A stretch of DNA of 6,290 bases from an uncultured Cytophagaceae bacterium (GTDB lineage Bacteria > Bacteroidota > Bacteroidia > Cytophagales > Spirosomataceae): contig CALLKB010000175.1 in NCBI GenBank assembly GCA_938008575.1, positions 1 to 6,290 on the forward strand, read 5' to 3'. Both the position numbers and the translations under genes were made by a program. How positions within the stretch are numbered: the stretch's first letter is position 1; every line of letters begins with the position of its first letter. The notes under the pieces are model-generated. The model ran no database searches and was not told the origin of the DNA. It saw only the letters and a list, made by a program, of their open reading frames with translations. Below, in pieces: positions 1-5,353 of this stretch.

Positions 1-492
1 CGATCTAAGTCGATGGCTGCTATTGGAGCATTTGTTGCGGCACCCAAAGACATCATCATGTATTTGAAGTATAACATGCGATCGCAAACCTATGCGAAAG
101 CATTGCCGATGCCGTTTGTTATTGGGGGCATGAAGCGTTTGGAGTTAATTAAAAAACATCCAGAATTACGCGAGCAATTATGGGCAAATGTTCGTGCCCT
201 ACAAAAAGGATTGATTGAGAAAGGATTTGATATTGGGGAAACGACCTCTCCAGTAACACCCGTATTCTTGCATGGAGATTACGATATCAATGCGGTTACG
301 AAACTTGTGCGTGATTTACGCGAGAATATGGGAATTTTCTGTAGTATCGTTGTTTATCCCGTAGTACCAAAAGGACAAATCATGTTACGTATTATTCCAA
401 CGTCTTCGCATACACTCGAAGATATTGAATATACATGCACGTGTTTTGCTGAGGTTCAAAAACGCTTAAAATCGGGCTATTACAAAGATTAA
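1..492 (+). CDS. Alpha-oxoamine synthase, probable serine palmitoyltransferase, C-terminal part (5' partial)
   Basis: The reading frame is open from the first base to the TAA at 490-492, so the gene begins outside the window. It encodes the last 163 residues of a fold-type I PLP enzyme of the alpha-oxoamine synthase family, which join an amino acid to an acyl-CoA with loss of CO2. The window opens on R-S-K-S followed by MAAIGAFVA. This matches the family T-F-S-K-S/A-x-x-x-x-G-G motif, so the lysine at bases 7-9 should hold PLP. About 160 residues follow it, as in full-length members of about 400 residues. The arginine at 388-390 within LRIIPTSSHT fits the conserved substrate-carboxylate arginine. 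The stretches SQTYAKALPMPFVIGGMKRL and VVYPVVPKGQ resemble the Bacteroidota serine palmitoyltransferase group, which makes the first sphingolipid intermediate. Glycine C-acetyltransferase or 8-amino-7-oxononanoate synthase remain possible because the N-terminal half is missing. No clear hairpin terminator follows. Confidence 0.85.
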   Translation, partial: RSKSMAAIGAFVAAPKDIIMYLKYNMRSQTYAKALPMPFVIGGMKRLELIKKHPELREQLWANVRALQKGLIEKGFDIGETTSPVTPVFLHGDYDINAVTKLVRDLRENMGIFCSIVVYPVVPKGQIMLRIIPTSSHTLEDIEYTCTCFAEVQKRLKSGYYKD

Positions 493-510
493 TATTGATT
501 TTAAGGTATA

Positions 511-554
511 TTTTGTCTTTTTTTTCACTTTTTAAACTTTTTTTTGTCTTTTTT
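511..554 (+). repeat. Helically phased T-tracts upstream of the Hc1-like gene
   Basis: T-runs begin at 518 (8 T), 529 (5 T), 538 (8 T) and 549 (6 T). The start-to-start distances are 11, 9 and 11 bases, close to one DNA turn. A repeated TTTTGTC lies at 511-517 and 542-548. Phased A/T tracts usually bend DNA. This array ends 11 bases before the candidate -33 element, where a bend or an UP-like element could help polymerase. The sequence pattern is direct observation; the function is inference. Confidence 0.5.
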
Positions 555-565
555 ATGCAGAATAA

Positions 566-596
566 TTTGCGAGCTATTCAAATTTTACTAAATTTC
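566..596 (+). promoter_or_regulatory. Candidate promoter of the Hc1-like gene (TTTG-N19-TAAATTTC)
   Basis: TTTG at 566-569 is followed after 19 bases by TAAATTTC at 589-596. This is one base off the Bacteroidota TAnnTTTG -7 element, at the usual spacing. The start of transcription would fall near 602, giving a leader of about 65 bases. Support comes from the dnaA promoter in this window, which shares AATTTGC-N10-AATTTTACTA with it in identical spacing. Confidence 0.55.
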
Positions 597-666
597 GCCT
601 TATAAACGCTTCAAACAGCGAATAAAGACAATCTAATTTTTTTACAACCTAAAAATTCAAATTATT

Positions 667-846
667 ATGAGCAGATTTGCACAAGTAAAAGACCTAATTT
701 TATCATTAGAAGGTGATTTCGAAAAATTCTACGACAAAGGAAACCAGGCAGCTGGAACACGCGTTAGAGGAGGTCTTCAACAATTGAAAACTTTGGCTCA
801 AGAAATCCGTACTGAAGTTCAAGAGAAGAAGAACGCAGCGAAATAA
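667..846 (+). CDS. Histone H1-like protein (Hc1 family), 59 aa
   Basis: An ATG at 667 opens a 59-codon frame ending with TAA at 844-846, starting MSRFAQVKDLILSLEGDFEK and ending EVQEKKNAAK. The stretch KGNQAAGTRVRGGLQQLK (residues 24-41) lines up with chlamydial Hc1 (KGNKAAAQRVR type), and small proteins of this kind, named histone H1-like, are widespread in Bacteroidota. Hc1 of Chlamydia compacts the nucleoid; the Bacteroidota members are poorly characterised. By my count there are 11 K/R against 8 D/E, so the net charge is only about +3, and the long lysine-rich tail of chlamydial Hc1 is absent. It is probably helical, with no signal peptide or membrane segment. No Shine-Dalgarno is evident, as is common in this phylum; the leader is AT-rich with a small CGCT/AGCG hairpin at 607-620. 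It has its own candidate promoter and a strong terminator, so it is probably monocistronic. The family call is firm; a DNA-binding role is inferred. Confidence 0.88.
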   Translation: MSRFAQVKDLILSLEGDFEKFYDKGNQAAGTRVRGGLQQLKTLAQEIRTEVQEKKNAAK

Positions 847-867
847 TTTGCGAGATTTCTTAGCAAT

Positions 868-897
868 AAAAAAAAGCCCGACATCGGGCTTTTTTTT
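868..897. terminator. Bidirectional intrinsic terminator between the Hc1-like and MaoC genes
   Basis: Eight A (868-875), stem GCCCG (876-880), loop ACAT (881-884), stem CGGGC (885-889) and eight T (890-897) form a symmetric hairpin. The T-run serves the Hc1-like gene on the plus strand, and the A-run becomes a U-run for the convergent MaoC gene. It lies in the 65-base gap between the two stop codons. Confidence 0.9.
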
Positions 898-911
898 ATG
901 TTCAAACATTT

Positions 912-1328
912 CTAAAAAAGTTCGGCATGCATGACGGAAGCAATACCGTCCACCATCAATTTACCACGCTCCATTTCAAATACTTGTGTTTTGATTTCAG
1001 CAGTATGCTTTACCTGATTTACAGATTCCACTTCAAACTTAGCTTGATAGCTTTGCCCTACATATAATGGGCGTTTAAATTCAGATACTTGCTTTAAATA
1101 AACACTCCCTGAACCCGGAAACTCCATTCCCATCACACGCGAGAATACACTCGCAATCAAAGCTCCATGAATAATAGGCTTCTTGAAGGGTGTCGTAGCC
1201 GCAAAGGCTTCATCCCAATGCAGCGGGTTAAAATCTCCCGAAATTTTACAGAAATCATTTACTTGTTCTTGTGTAAATGAAAATTCAATTTCATAGCAAT
1301 CGCCTACTTTGATCATATTATTATACAT
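912..1328 (-). CDS. MaoC-like (R)-specific enoyl-CoA hydratase, 138 aa
   Basis: This single-domain hot-dog-fold protein of the MaoC dehydratase family probably hydrates trans-2-enoyl-CoA to (R)-3-hydroxyacyl-CoA in the cytoplasm. The hydratase-2 signature is clear: SGDFNPLHWDEAFA at residues 30-43 carries the catalytic pair D32 and H37 with the five-residue spacing of PhaJ, and PIIHGALIAS follows at 51-60. GSGSVYLKQVSEFKRPLYVG (72-91) matches the PhaJ segment that shapes the acyl pocket. The length of about 135-140 residues is normal for short PhaJ-type enzymes, which act as dimers. The start is ATG at 1328, but the ATG four codons later (1316) would also keep the domain whole, and neither has a clear Shine-Dalgarno. 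The gene is divergent from the lipid kinase with only 22-40 bases between starts, so its promoter must lie inside the kinase coding region. The exact substrate (fatty acid degradation, polyhydroxyalkanoate supply or other) cannot be told; no PHA synthase is in the window. Confidence 0.87.
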   Translation of the reverse strand: MYNNMIKVGDCYEIEFSFTQEQVNDFCKISGDFNPLHWDEAFAATTPFKKPIIHGALIASVFSRVMGMEFPGSGSVYLKQVSEFKRPLYVGQSYQAKFEVESVNQVKHTAEIKTQVFEMERGKLMVDGIASVMHAELF

Positions 1329-1368
1329 TATTTGCTAAAATGAGGGTAAATTGCATAAAAATCACCGC

Positions 1369-2223
1369 ATGGTTTATTTTATATACAATCCCAACGCCGG
1401 CAACAAAAGTAATAGATATCGACAAAAGTTGATAAATACCCTGCAAAAGATTCCCAATACGCAGCTATTACTTACTGAATACCCGAAACATGCGGAAGAA
1501 ATTGTCCAAAAGCTAATTCCCAACCATCCACAAAAAATTATTGCTATTGGAGGCGATGGTACGATCAATGAAATAGGTAATGCACTTAAGGGAACTAATA
1601 TTCCCATGGGCATTATACCCTTAGGCTCCGGTAATGGCTTAGCCAGACACTTACATATTCCGATGCAAGTGGAAAAAGCTATCAATATTGCGTTAAATGG
1701 ACAAGCCGACTACATCGATGTGCTCGCTTGGAATCAGCGTGCATTCTTTTGTACCGCAGGCATTGGATTTGACGCACAGGTTGCTGCGCTGTTTCATGCT
1801 GGCAAAGGCAGAGGATTGATCAATTACATCAAGGCAACTTTTCAAGCATTAGGCTCTTATTCTCATACTGAAATATCCATCAATCAAGCAGAGGTTCAAA
1901 ACCTATTTTCGTTCACTGTGGCGAATGCAAATCAATTTGGAAATAATGCTTTCATTTCACCACTTTCTAATCTGCAAGACGCTCTTTTTGAAATAGTTAA
2001 AATTCAAAAAGGCAATTTATGGCAAAAAGCCCAACTTGGAATTAGCCTATTTTCGAAGTCAATTCACCATCACCCATTGGTCGAAATACAACAGAAAAAA
2101 TCAATCCAAATACACTGTCAAGCGGGTATATATTATCATTTAGATGGAGAAAGCCTAAAATCGCAGACAAACTTGATCAAAATCGAAATTATGCCAGAAA
2201 GGCTTTTGGTCATCCATCCATAA
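1369..2223 (+). CDS. Diacylglycerol/sphingosine kinase-family lipid kinase, about 284 aa
   Basis: A cytoplasmic or membrane-associated lipid kinase (DAGK catalytic domain family) that should transfer the ATP phosphate to a lipid hydroxyl. Motifs run in family order, counting from ATG 1369: IYNPNAGN near the start (5-12), the nucleotide-binding GGDGTINE at 61-68, PLGSGNGLARHL at 84-95, GIGFDAQVA at 131-139, a core NANQFGNNAFISPLSNLQDALFE at 186-208, and the C-terminal LDGE at 258-261 before the final strand. All catalytic blocks appear intact. SGNGLARH instead of the commoner TGND-FAR recalls long-chain-base kinase-like members, so a sphingoid base is a possible substrate, but diacylglycerol or another lipid is equally possible. 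Start choice: the frame can also open at TTG 1351, which has GAGGG four bases upstream and adds six residues; ATG 1369 fits the family N-terminus better. It is divergent from the MaoC gene, and the next gene, dnaA, is 409 bases away with its own promoter. No clear hairpin terminator follows the stop. Confidence 0.87.
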   Translation: MVYFIYNPNAGNKSNRYRQKLINTLQKIPNTQLLLTEYPKHAEEIVQKLIPNHPQKIIAIGGDGTINEIGNALKGTNIPMGIIPLGSGNGLARHLHIPMQVEKAINIALNGQADYIDVLAWNQRAFFCTAGIGFDAQVAALFHAGKGRGLINYIKATFQALGSYSHTEISINQAEVQNLFSFTVANANQFGNNAFISPLSNLQDALFEIVKIQKGNLWQKAQLGISLFSKSIHHHPLVEIQQKKSIQIHCQAGIYYHLDGESLKSQTNLIKIEIMPERLLVIHP

Positions 2224-2317
2224 GTATTTATCACAAAAACAATACAATCAACTAATAATCAGCTAGTTACAAGTATATTTGAGATATCAATTCCACATAT
2301 CAACAATTCAAATACGA

Positions 2318-2359
2318 TTTTTATTCAATTTTTTTTAGATTTTTTTTATTTGACTTTTT
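2318..2359 (+). repeat. T-tract cluster upstream of dnaA
   Basis: T-runs begin at 2318 (5), 2329 (8), 2340 (8) and 2355 (5), so the first three are 11 bases apart. They may curve the DNA. The cluster ends about 93 bases before the -33 element, further away than the similar array before the Hc1-like gene. It might also help end transcription from the lipid kinase, but it has no associated stem. Confidence 0.35.
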
Positions 2360-2386
2360 CAAGCAGAAAGCCCTTAGAGAGGCTGT

Positions 2387-2399
2387 ATTGTTGAACAAT
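2387..2399. promoter_or_regulatory. 13-bp palindrome ATTGTTGAACAAT upstream of dnaA
   Basis: Six-base arms ATTGTT and AACAAT flank a single G. The site lies 53 bases before the -33 element of the dnaA promoter. It could be a regulator site or a weak AU hairpin followed by a T-run (ATTGT-TGA-ACAAT then TTTT). The symmetry is direct observation; the role is unknown. Confidence 0.35.
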
Positions 2400-2424
2400 T
2401 TTTAGGTCCAAATTTTACACCGAC

Positions 2425-2440
2425 TATTTTCGAGAAAATA
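2425..2440. promoter_or_regulatory. 16-bp palindrome just upstream of the dnaA promoter
   Basis: TATTTTC-GA-GAAAATA has perfect seven-base arms. It ends 12 bases before the TTTG at 2453, a position suited to an activator or repressor operator. No known binding protein can be named from the sequence. Confidence 0.45.
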
Positions 2441-2452
2441 TATTTTTTCGAA

Positions 2453-2483
2453 TTTGCAACGCCCCCGAATTTTACTATTTTTG
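2453..2483 (+). promoter_or_regulatory. dnaA promoter (TTTG-N19-TATTTTTG)
   Basis: TTTG at 2453-2456 and TATTTTTG at 2476-2483 are separated by 19 bases, a perfect fit to the Bacteroidota housekeeping consensus (TTTG about 19 bases before TAnnTTTG). Transcription should start near 2489, giving a dnaA leader of about 140 bases. The spacer contains a run of five C, unusual in this AT-rich surrounding. Confidence 0.75.
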
Positions 2484-2558
2484 TCTCCCCGCTCAATAAA
2501 AACTTTTTAGTTTTTAGTAGTACCCAACCATTACGATTAAAATTGATAAAAAAGGTCC

Positions 2559-2581
2559 AGCCATTCTATGATGGAATAGCT
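2559..2581 (+). other. Imperfect hairpin in the dnaA leader
   Basis: AGCCATTC (2559-2566) can pair with GAATAGCT (2574-2581) around a seven-base loop, with a single C-A mismatch. It lies inside the predicted leader, ending 51 bases before the start codon, and has no following T-run, so it is not a terminator. It could influence mRNA stability or translation; this is inference. Confidence 0.35.
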
Positions 2582-2632
2582 TCACCCAAGAAATTGTTGA
2601 CTCAAAAAAAAATAATAACGCGTACAAATTAG

Positions 2633-4069
2633 ATGCATAACGAGGTAAAAGAATTGTGGAACAAATGTTTGGAAATCATCCGGGGGGATATTTCTGAACA
2701 ACAATTTTCGACCTGGTTTAGCCCGATTGTTCCGCTTCGTTTTGTCAACAATACCCTAACAATTCAAGTACCCTCTCAATTCTTCTATGAATGGCTCGAA
2801 GAAAACTTTGTAAGTACTTTACGCAAAGCCATTGATCAGACTGTAGGAAAACGAGGCATGTTGGAGTATTCAATCGTTGTTGACACTGGTGATCGCAAGA
2901 ATCCACCGTTGACCTTCAACTTACCTACAACGAATCAACAGCCTACGAATACAAATTCGTATCGTAATCCGGTAACACCGCAGGCTCAAACTCAAAGTAA
3001 TCCATTTCAATTCAAAGATTTAGATTCTTTAGAATTAGATTCTTATTTAATCCCTAAATATACTTTTGATAAATTTATTGAGGGAGACTGTAATCGTCTA
3101 GGCCGTGCAGCAGGTATGGCAGTGGCGAATAAACCAGGTTTAACGTCATTCAACCCGCTCATGATTTATGGTGGTGTAGGATTGGGTAAAACGCACCTCA
3201 TTCAAGCCATTGGAAATGAAATCAAAAATCAGTTTCCAGATAAATTTGTGCTTTATGTTTCTACAGAGAAATTCACGAATCAATTCGTAAATGCAATTCG
3301 TAATAATTCCATTGAGACTTTTACTAATTTCTACCTGCAAGTTGACGTATTAATTATTGATGACGTTCAATTCCTATCTGGAAAAGAGAAAACGCAAGAA
3401 ACATTCTTCAACATCTTTAATCACTTACATCAATCAGGTAAACAAATTATCTTGTCTTCTGATAGAGCGCCACGCGATTTAGCAGGAATGGAAGATCGTC
3501 TATTAAGTCGTTTTAAATGGGGCTTAACGGCAGATTTACAACAACCTGACTTTGAAACTCGTATTGCTATTATTCAGAAAAAATTACAAGACGACGGTAT
3601 TCAAATCAATTTTGATGTACTTGAATACTTAGCTCATTCAATACAAACCAACGTGCGTGAATTAGAGGGTGTGATTATCTCACTCATGGCACAAGCATCG
3701 CTAACACGTAAAGAGATTGATTTAGAACTTGCTAAATCAACCCTTAAAAGTATCGTAAACGATCAAGAAAAAGAGTTGAGCGTAGATAATATCCTTGAAG
3801 CTATCACATCACATTTCGATGTGGATATGGAATTATTAACAGGTAAATGCCGTAAGAAGGAAACCGTTTTCCCTCGCCAAGTGGCCATGTATATGTTGAA
3901 AGAACTCACAAACCTACCCTTGAAGTCGATAGGCTATCATTTTGGAGGTCGAGACCATAGCACGGTTATCCACGCTGTACAATCCATTTCCGAAGCCATG
4001 GAAACGGATAAATCTGTTGAAAAAACAGTTCGAAAATTATTTAATCGATTCAATATCGCATTAAACTAA
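2633..4069 (+). CDS. dnaA: Chromosomal replication initiator protein DnaA, 478 aa
   Basis: DnaA binds DnaA boxes at the origin, forms an ATP-dependent filament and opens the duplex for helicase loading. All four domains are visible. Domain I (about 1-85; ELWNKCLEIIRGDISEQQFS, FYEWLEENF) mediates self- and helicase contacts. Domain II (about 86-135) is a Q/N/T/P-rich flexible linker. The AAA+ domain III (about 136-370) has Walker A GGVGLGKTH (180-188), Walker B VLIIDDVQFL (239-248), sensor 1 LSSD (274-277), the box VII arginine in LLSRFKWGL (R293, the presumed arginine finger) and the sensor 2 arginine in NVRELEGVI (R342). Domain IV (about 376-478) carries the basic region GKCRKKETVFPRQ and the DNA-binding signature GGRDHSTVIHAVQ (438-450). 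The length is normal. ATG 2633 is the natural start of domain I; there is no evident Shine-Dalgarno, as is common in this phylum. It has its own consensus promoter and a long leader, and a strong terminator begins at its stop codon, so it is probably monocistronic. The usual neighbour dnaN is absent on both sides, and recA is convergent. Confidence 0.98.
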   Translation: MHNEVKELWNKCLEIIRGDISEQQFSTWFSPIVPLRFVNNTLTIQVPSQFFYEWLEENFVSTLRKAIDQTVGKRGMLEYSIVVDTGDRKNPPLTFNLPTTNQQPTNTNSYRNPVTPQAQTQSNPFQFKDLDSLELDSYLIPKYTFDKFIEGDCNRLGRAAGMAVANKPGLTSFNPLMIYGGVGLGKTHLIQAIGNEIKNQFPDKFVLYVSTEKFTNQFVNAIRNNSIETFTNFYLQVDVLIIDDVQFLSGKEKTQETFFNIFNHLHQSGKQIILSSDRAPRDLAGMEDRLLSRFKWGLTADLQQPDFETRIAIIQKKLQDDGIQINFDVLEYLAHSIQTNVRELEGVIISLMAQASLTRKEIDLELAKSTLKSIVNDQEKELSVDNILEAITSHFDVDMELLTGKCRKKETVFPRQVAMYMLKELTNLPLKSIGYHFGGRDHSTVIHAVQSISEAMETDKSVEKTVRKLFNRFNIALN

Positions 4070-4095
4070 AAAAAGAGGCCGAGGCCTCTTTTTTT
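4068..4095. terminator. Bidirectional intrinsic terminator between dnaA and recA
   Basis: Seven A (4068-4074) overlapping the dnaA stop codon, stem GAGGC (4075-4079), loop CGAG (4080-4083), stem GCCTC (4084-4088) and seven T (4089-4095). The symmetry lets it end both dnaA (+) and the convergent recA (-), which stops 20 bases further on. It has the same design as the terminator at 868-897. Confidence 0.9.
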
Positions 4096-4115
4096 ATACA
4101 ATAATTCATGGCTAA

Positions 4116-5177
4116 TTACTCAGCCGCAACTGCATCTTTATCCAACAAAGCGCTTTCATCTCCCTTCACTTTTTCCTTTATCTTCGCCTCAATCTCATCC
4201 ATCAATTCTGGATTATCTTTGATTAAATCTTTCACTGCATCACGTCCTTGTCCCAAACGATTCCCATTATAAGAGAACCAAGATCCTGATTTATCAATTA
4301 CACCTAAATCAACCCCTAAATCTAAGATTTCACCAGCTTTCGAGATACCTTCTCCATACATGATGTCAAACTCAACCACTTTGAATGGAGGTGCTAATTT
4401 GTTTTTAACCACTTTAACACGTGTACGGTTACCCGTAATCGAATCTGCCGATTCTTTAATTTGACCAGCTCTACGAATATCTAAACGAACTGACGCATAA
4501 AACTTCAATGCATTACCACCCGTAGTCGTTTCTGGGCTACCAAACATCACACCAATCTTATCACGCAATTGGTTGATGAAAATACAGCAACATCCAGTTT
4601 TATTAATCGTACCTGTCAACTTACGTAAAGCCTGGGACATTAAACGAGCTTGTAAACCCATTTTAGAATCACCCATTTCGCCTTCAATCTCAGCTTTTGG
4701 CACCAAGGCAGCAACAGAGTCAATGACGATAATATCAATGGCACCTGAACTAATTAAATGCTCAGCAATTTCTAAGGCTTGCTCACCATTATCTGGTTGG
4801 GAGATCAACAAATTCTCCGTATCAATACCTAATTTCTCTGCATAAGAACGATCAAAAGCATGCTCAGCATCCACAAATGCGGCAATTCCACCCGCTTTCT
4901 GTGCTTCGGCAATACAATGTAAGGTTAGGGTTGTTTTACCTGATGATTCAGGACCGTAAATCTCAACAACACGACCACGAGGCACACCACCTATCCCTAA
5001 GGCTAAATCTAAACCTAATGAACCCGTGGATATAACTGGCACATCCATCACTTTACTGTCTGATAAACGCATTACAGTTCCTTTACCGTATGCTTTATCT
5101 AATTTTTCCAACGTAGTCTGAAGCGCTTTTAATTTCTCAGCTGCTAAGCCTTGTGCGCCATCCGATTGTTTTGCCAT
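4116..5177 (-). CDS. recA: Recombinase RecA, 353 aa
   Basis: RecA polymerises on single-stranded DNA with ATP and carries out homologous pairing and strand exchange in recombinational repair; in many bacteria it also triggers LexA self-cleavage. The core is complete: Walker [10 protein letters not shown] (75-83), the catalytic glutamate in VDAEHA (E105), Walker [11 protein letters not shown] (149-158), the loop L1 region [20 protein letters not shown] (163-182), and [25 protein letters not shown] (201-226), which holds the Q203 switch residue and loop L2. KVVKNK (255-260) and MYGEGISK (273-280) also match. The three-cysteine run 196-198 sits where many RecA proteins have aliphatic residues; it looks tolerable in a beta-strand. 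The C-terminus is short and mildly acidic (DKDAVAAE). Start ATG 5177 gives [10 protein letters not shown] before the conserved N-terminal helix. It has its own candidate promoter at 5243-5277 and shares a terminator with dnaA. No lexA or recX lies in the window. Confidence 0.98.
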   Translation of the reverse strand: MAKQSDGAQGLAAEKLKALQTTLEKLDKAYGKGTVMRLSDSKVMDVPVISTGSLGLDLALGIGGVPRGRVVEIYGPESSGKTTLTLHCIAEAQKAGGIAAFVDAEHAFDRSYAEKLGIDTENLLISQPDNGEQALEIAEHLISSGAIDIIVIDSVAALVPKAEIEGEMGDSKMGLQARLMSQALRKLTGTINKTGCCCIFINQLRDKIGVMFGSPETTTGGNALKFYASVRLDIRRAGQIKESADSITGNRTRVKVVKNKLAPPFKVVEFDIMYGEGISKAGEILDLGVDLGVIDKSGSWFSYNGNRLGQGRDAVKDLIKDNPELMDEIEAKIKEKVKGDESALLDKDAVAAE

Positions 5178-5199
5178 GTTATATTTATTGATAATTTTG
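5170..5199 (+). promoter_or_regulatory. Candidate plus-strand promoter across the recA start (TTTG-N18-TAATTTTG)
   Basis: TTTG at 5170-5173 and TAATTTTG at 5192-5199 fit the Bacteroidota consensus with an 18-base spacer. Read rightwards, it would start near 5205 and give the DUF3108-type gene a leader of about 148 bases, antisense to the recA leader. No better promoter was seen between here and 5354. Confidence 0.4.
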
Positions 5200-5242
5200 A
5201 ATAATCTAAAAATGTCTAAATTTACCCTGCGATAAATCCTAA

Positions 5243-5277
5243 CAAAAATAGTTAATTGACATTAAACTTTAATCAAA
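5243..5277 (-). promoter_or_regulatory. Candidate recA promoter (TTTG-N23-TATTTTTG, minus strand)
   Basis: On the minus strand, TATTTTTG (complement of 5243-5250) is a perfect -7 element with the same eight bases as the dnaA one; ACTATTTTTGT is shared by both. The only TTTG upstream is the complement of 5274-5277, giving a long 23-base spacer, so the -33 assignment is weak. Transcription would start near 5237, with a recA leader of about 60 bases. Confidence 0.5.
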
Positions 5278-5286
5278 TAAGTTGAT

Positions 5287-5302
5287 AATCTCATTTGAGA
5301 TT
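5287..5302. promoter_or_regulatory. 16-bp palindrome AATCTCATTTGAGATT between recA and the DUF3108-type gene
   Basis: Perfect seven-base arms (AATCTCA and TGAGATT) surround TT. It lies nine bases upstream of the putative recA -33 element and 51 bases before the divergent gene. This is a good position for an operator acting on recA. It does not match the E. coli or Bacillus LexA boxes, so an SOS role cannot be claimed. Confidence 0.45.
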
Positions 5303-5353
5303 TGACACTAAAATTAAGCTCTGATTTAACCAAAAACATCATCCCCGCTCCCA

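Larger units (their letters stand above)
2224..2632 (+). other. dnaA upstream regulatory spacer, no gene
   Basis: This 409-base AT-rich stretch has no credible coding frame. In order it holds an ATATCAA direct repeat (2284-2290, 2297-2303), T-tracts starting at 2318, 2329, 2340 and 2355, palindromes at 2387-2399 and 2425-2440, the dnaA promoter (2453-2483), a tandem TTTTTAG pair (2504-2517) and a leader hairpin (2559-2581). I found no TTATCCACA-type DnaA box with fewer than two mismatches, so nothing here marks it as the replication origin. Confidence 0.7.

Noticed and set aside
491..512. AATAT/ATATT inverted repeat followed by T-runs as a terminator for the first gene
   Set aside because: The stem is five A-T pairs with a 12-base loop and would not be stable; the T-runs are better explained as phased tracts.
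706..909. Minus-strand open frame of 67 codons
   Set aside because: It runs antisense through the Hc1-like gene and the terminator at 868-897, its start region is the terminator A/T run, and the protein shows no family features.
2371..2386. AGCC/GGCT hairpin as a terminator for the lipid kinase
   Set aside because: The stem is only four clean base pairs, lies about 150 bases after the stop, and is not directly followed by a T-run.
3820..3828. TGTGGATAT, one mismatch from a reverse DnaA box
   Set aside because: It lies alone inside the dnaA coding sequence with no neighbouring boxes; a single match of this quality is expected by chance.
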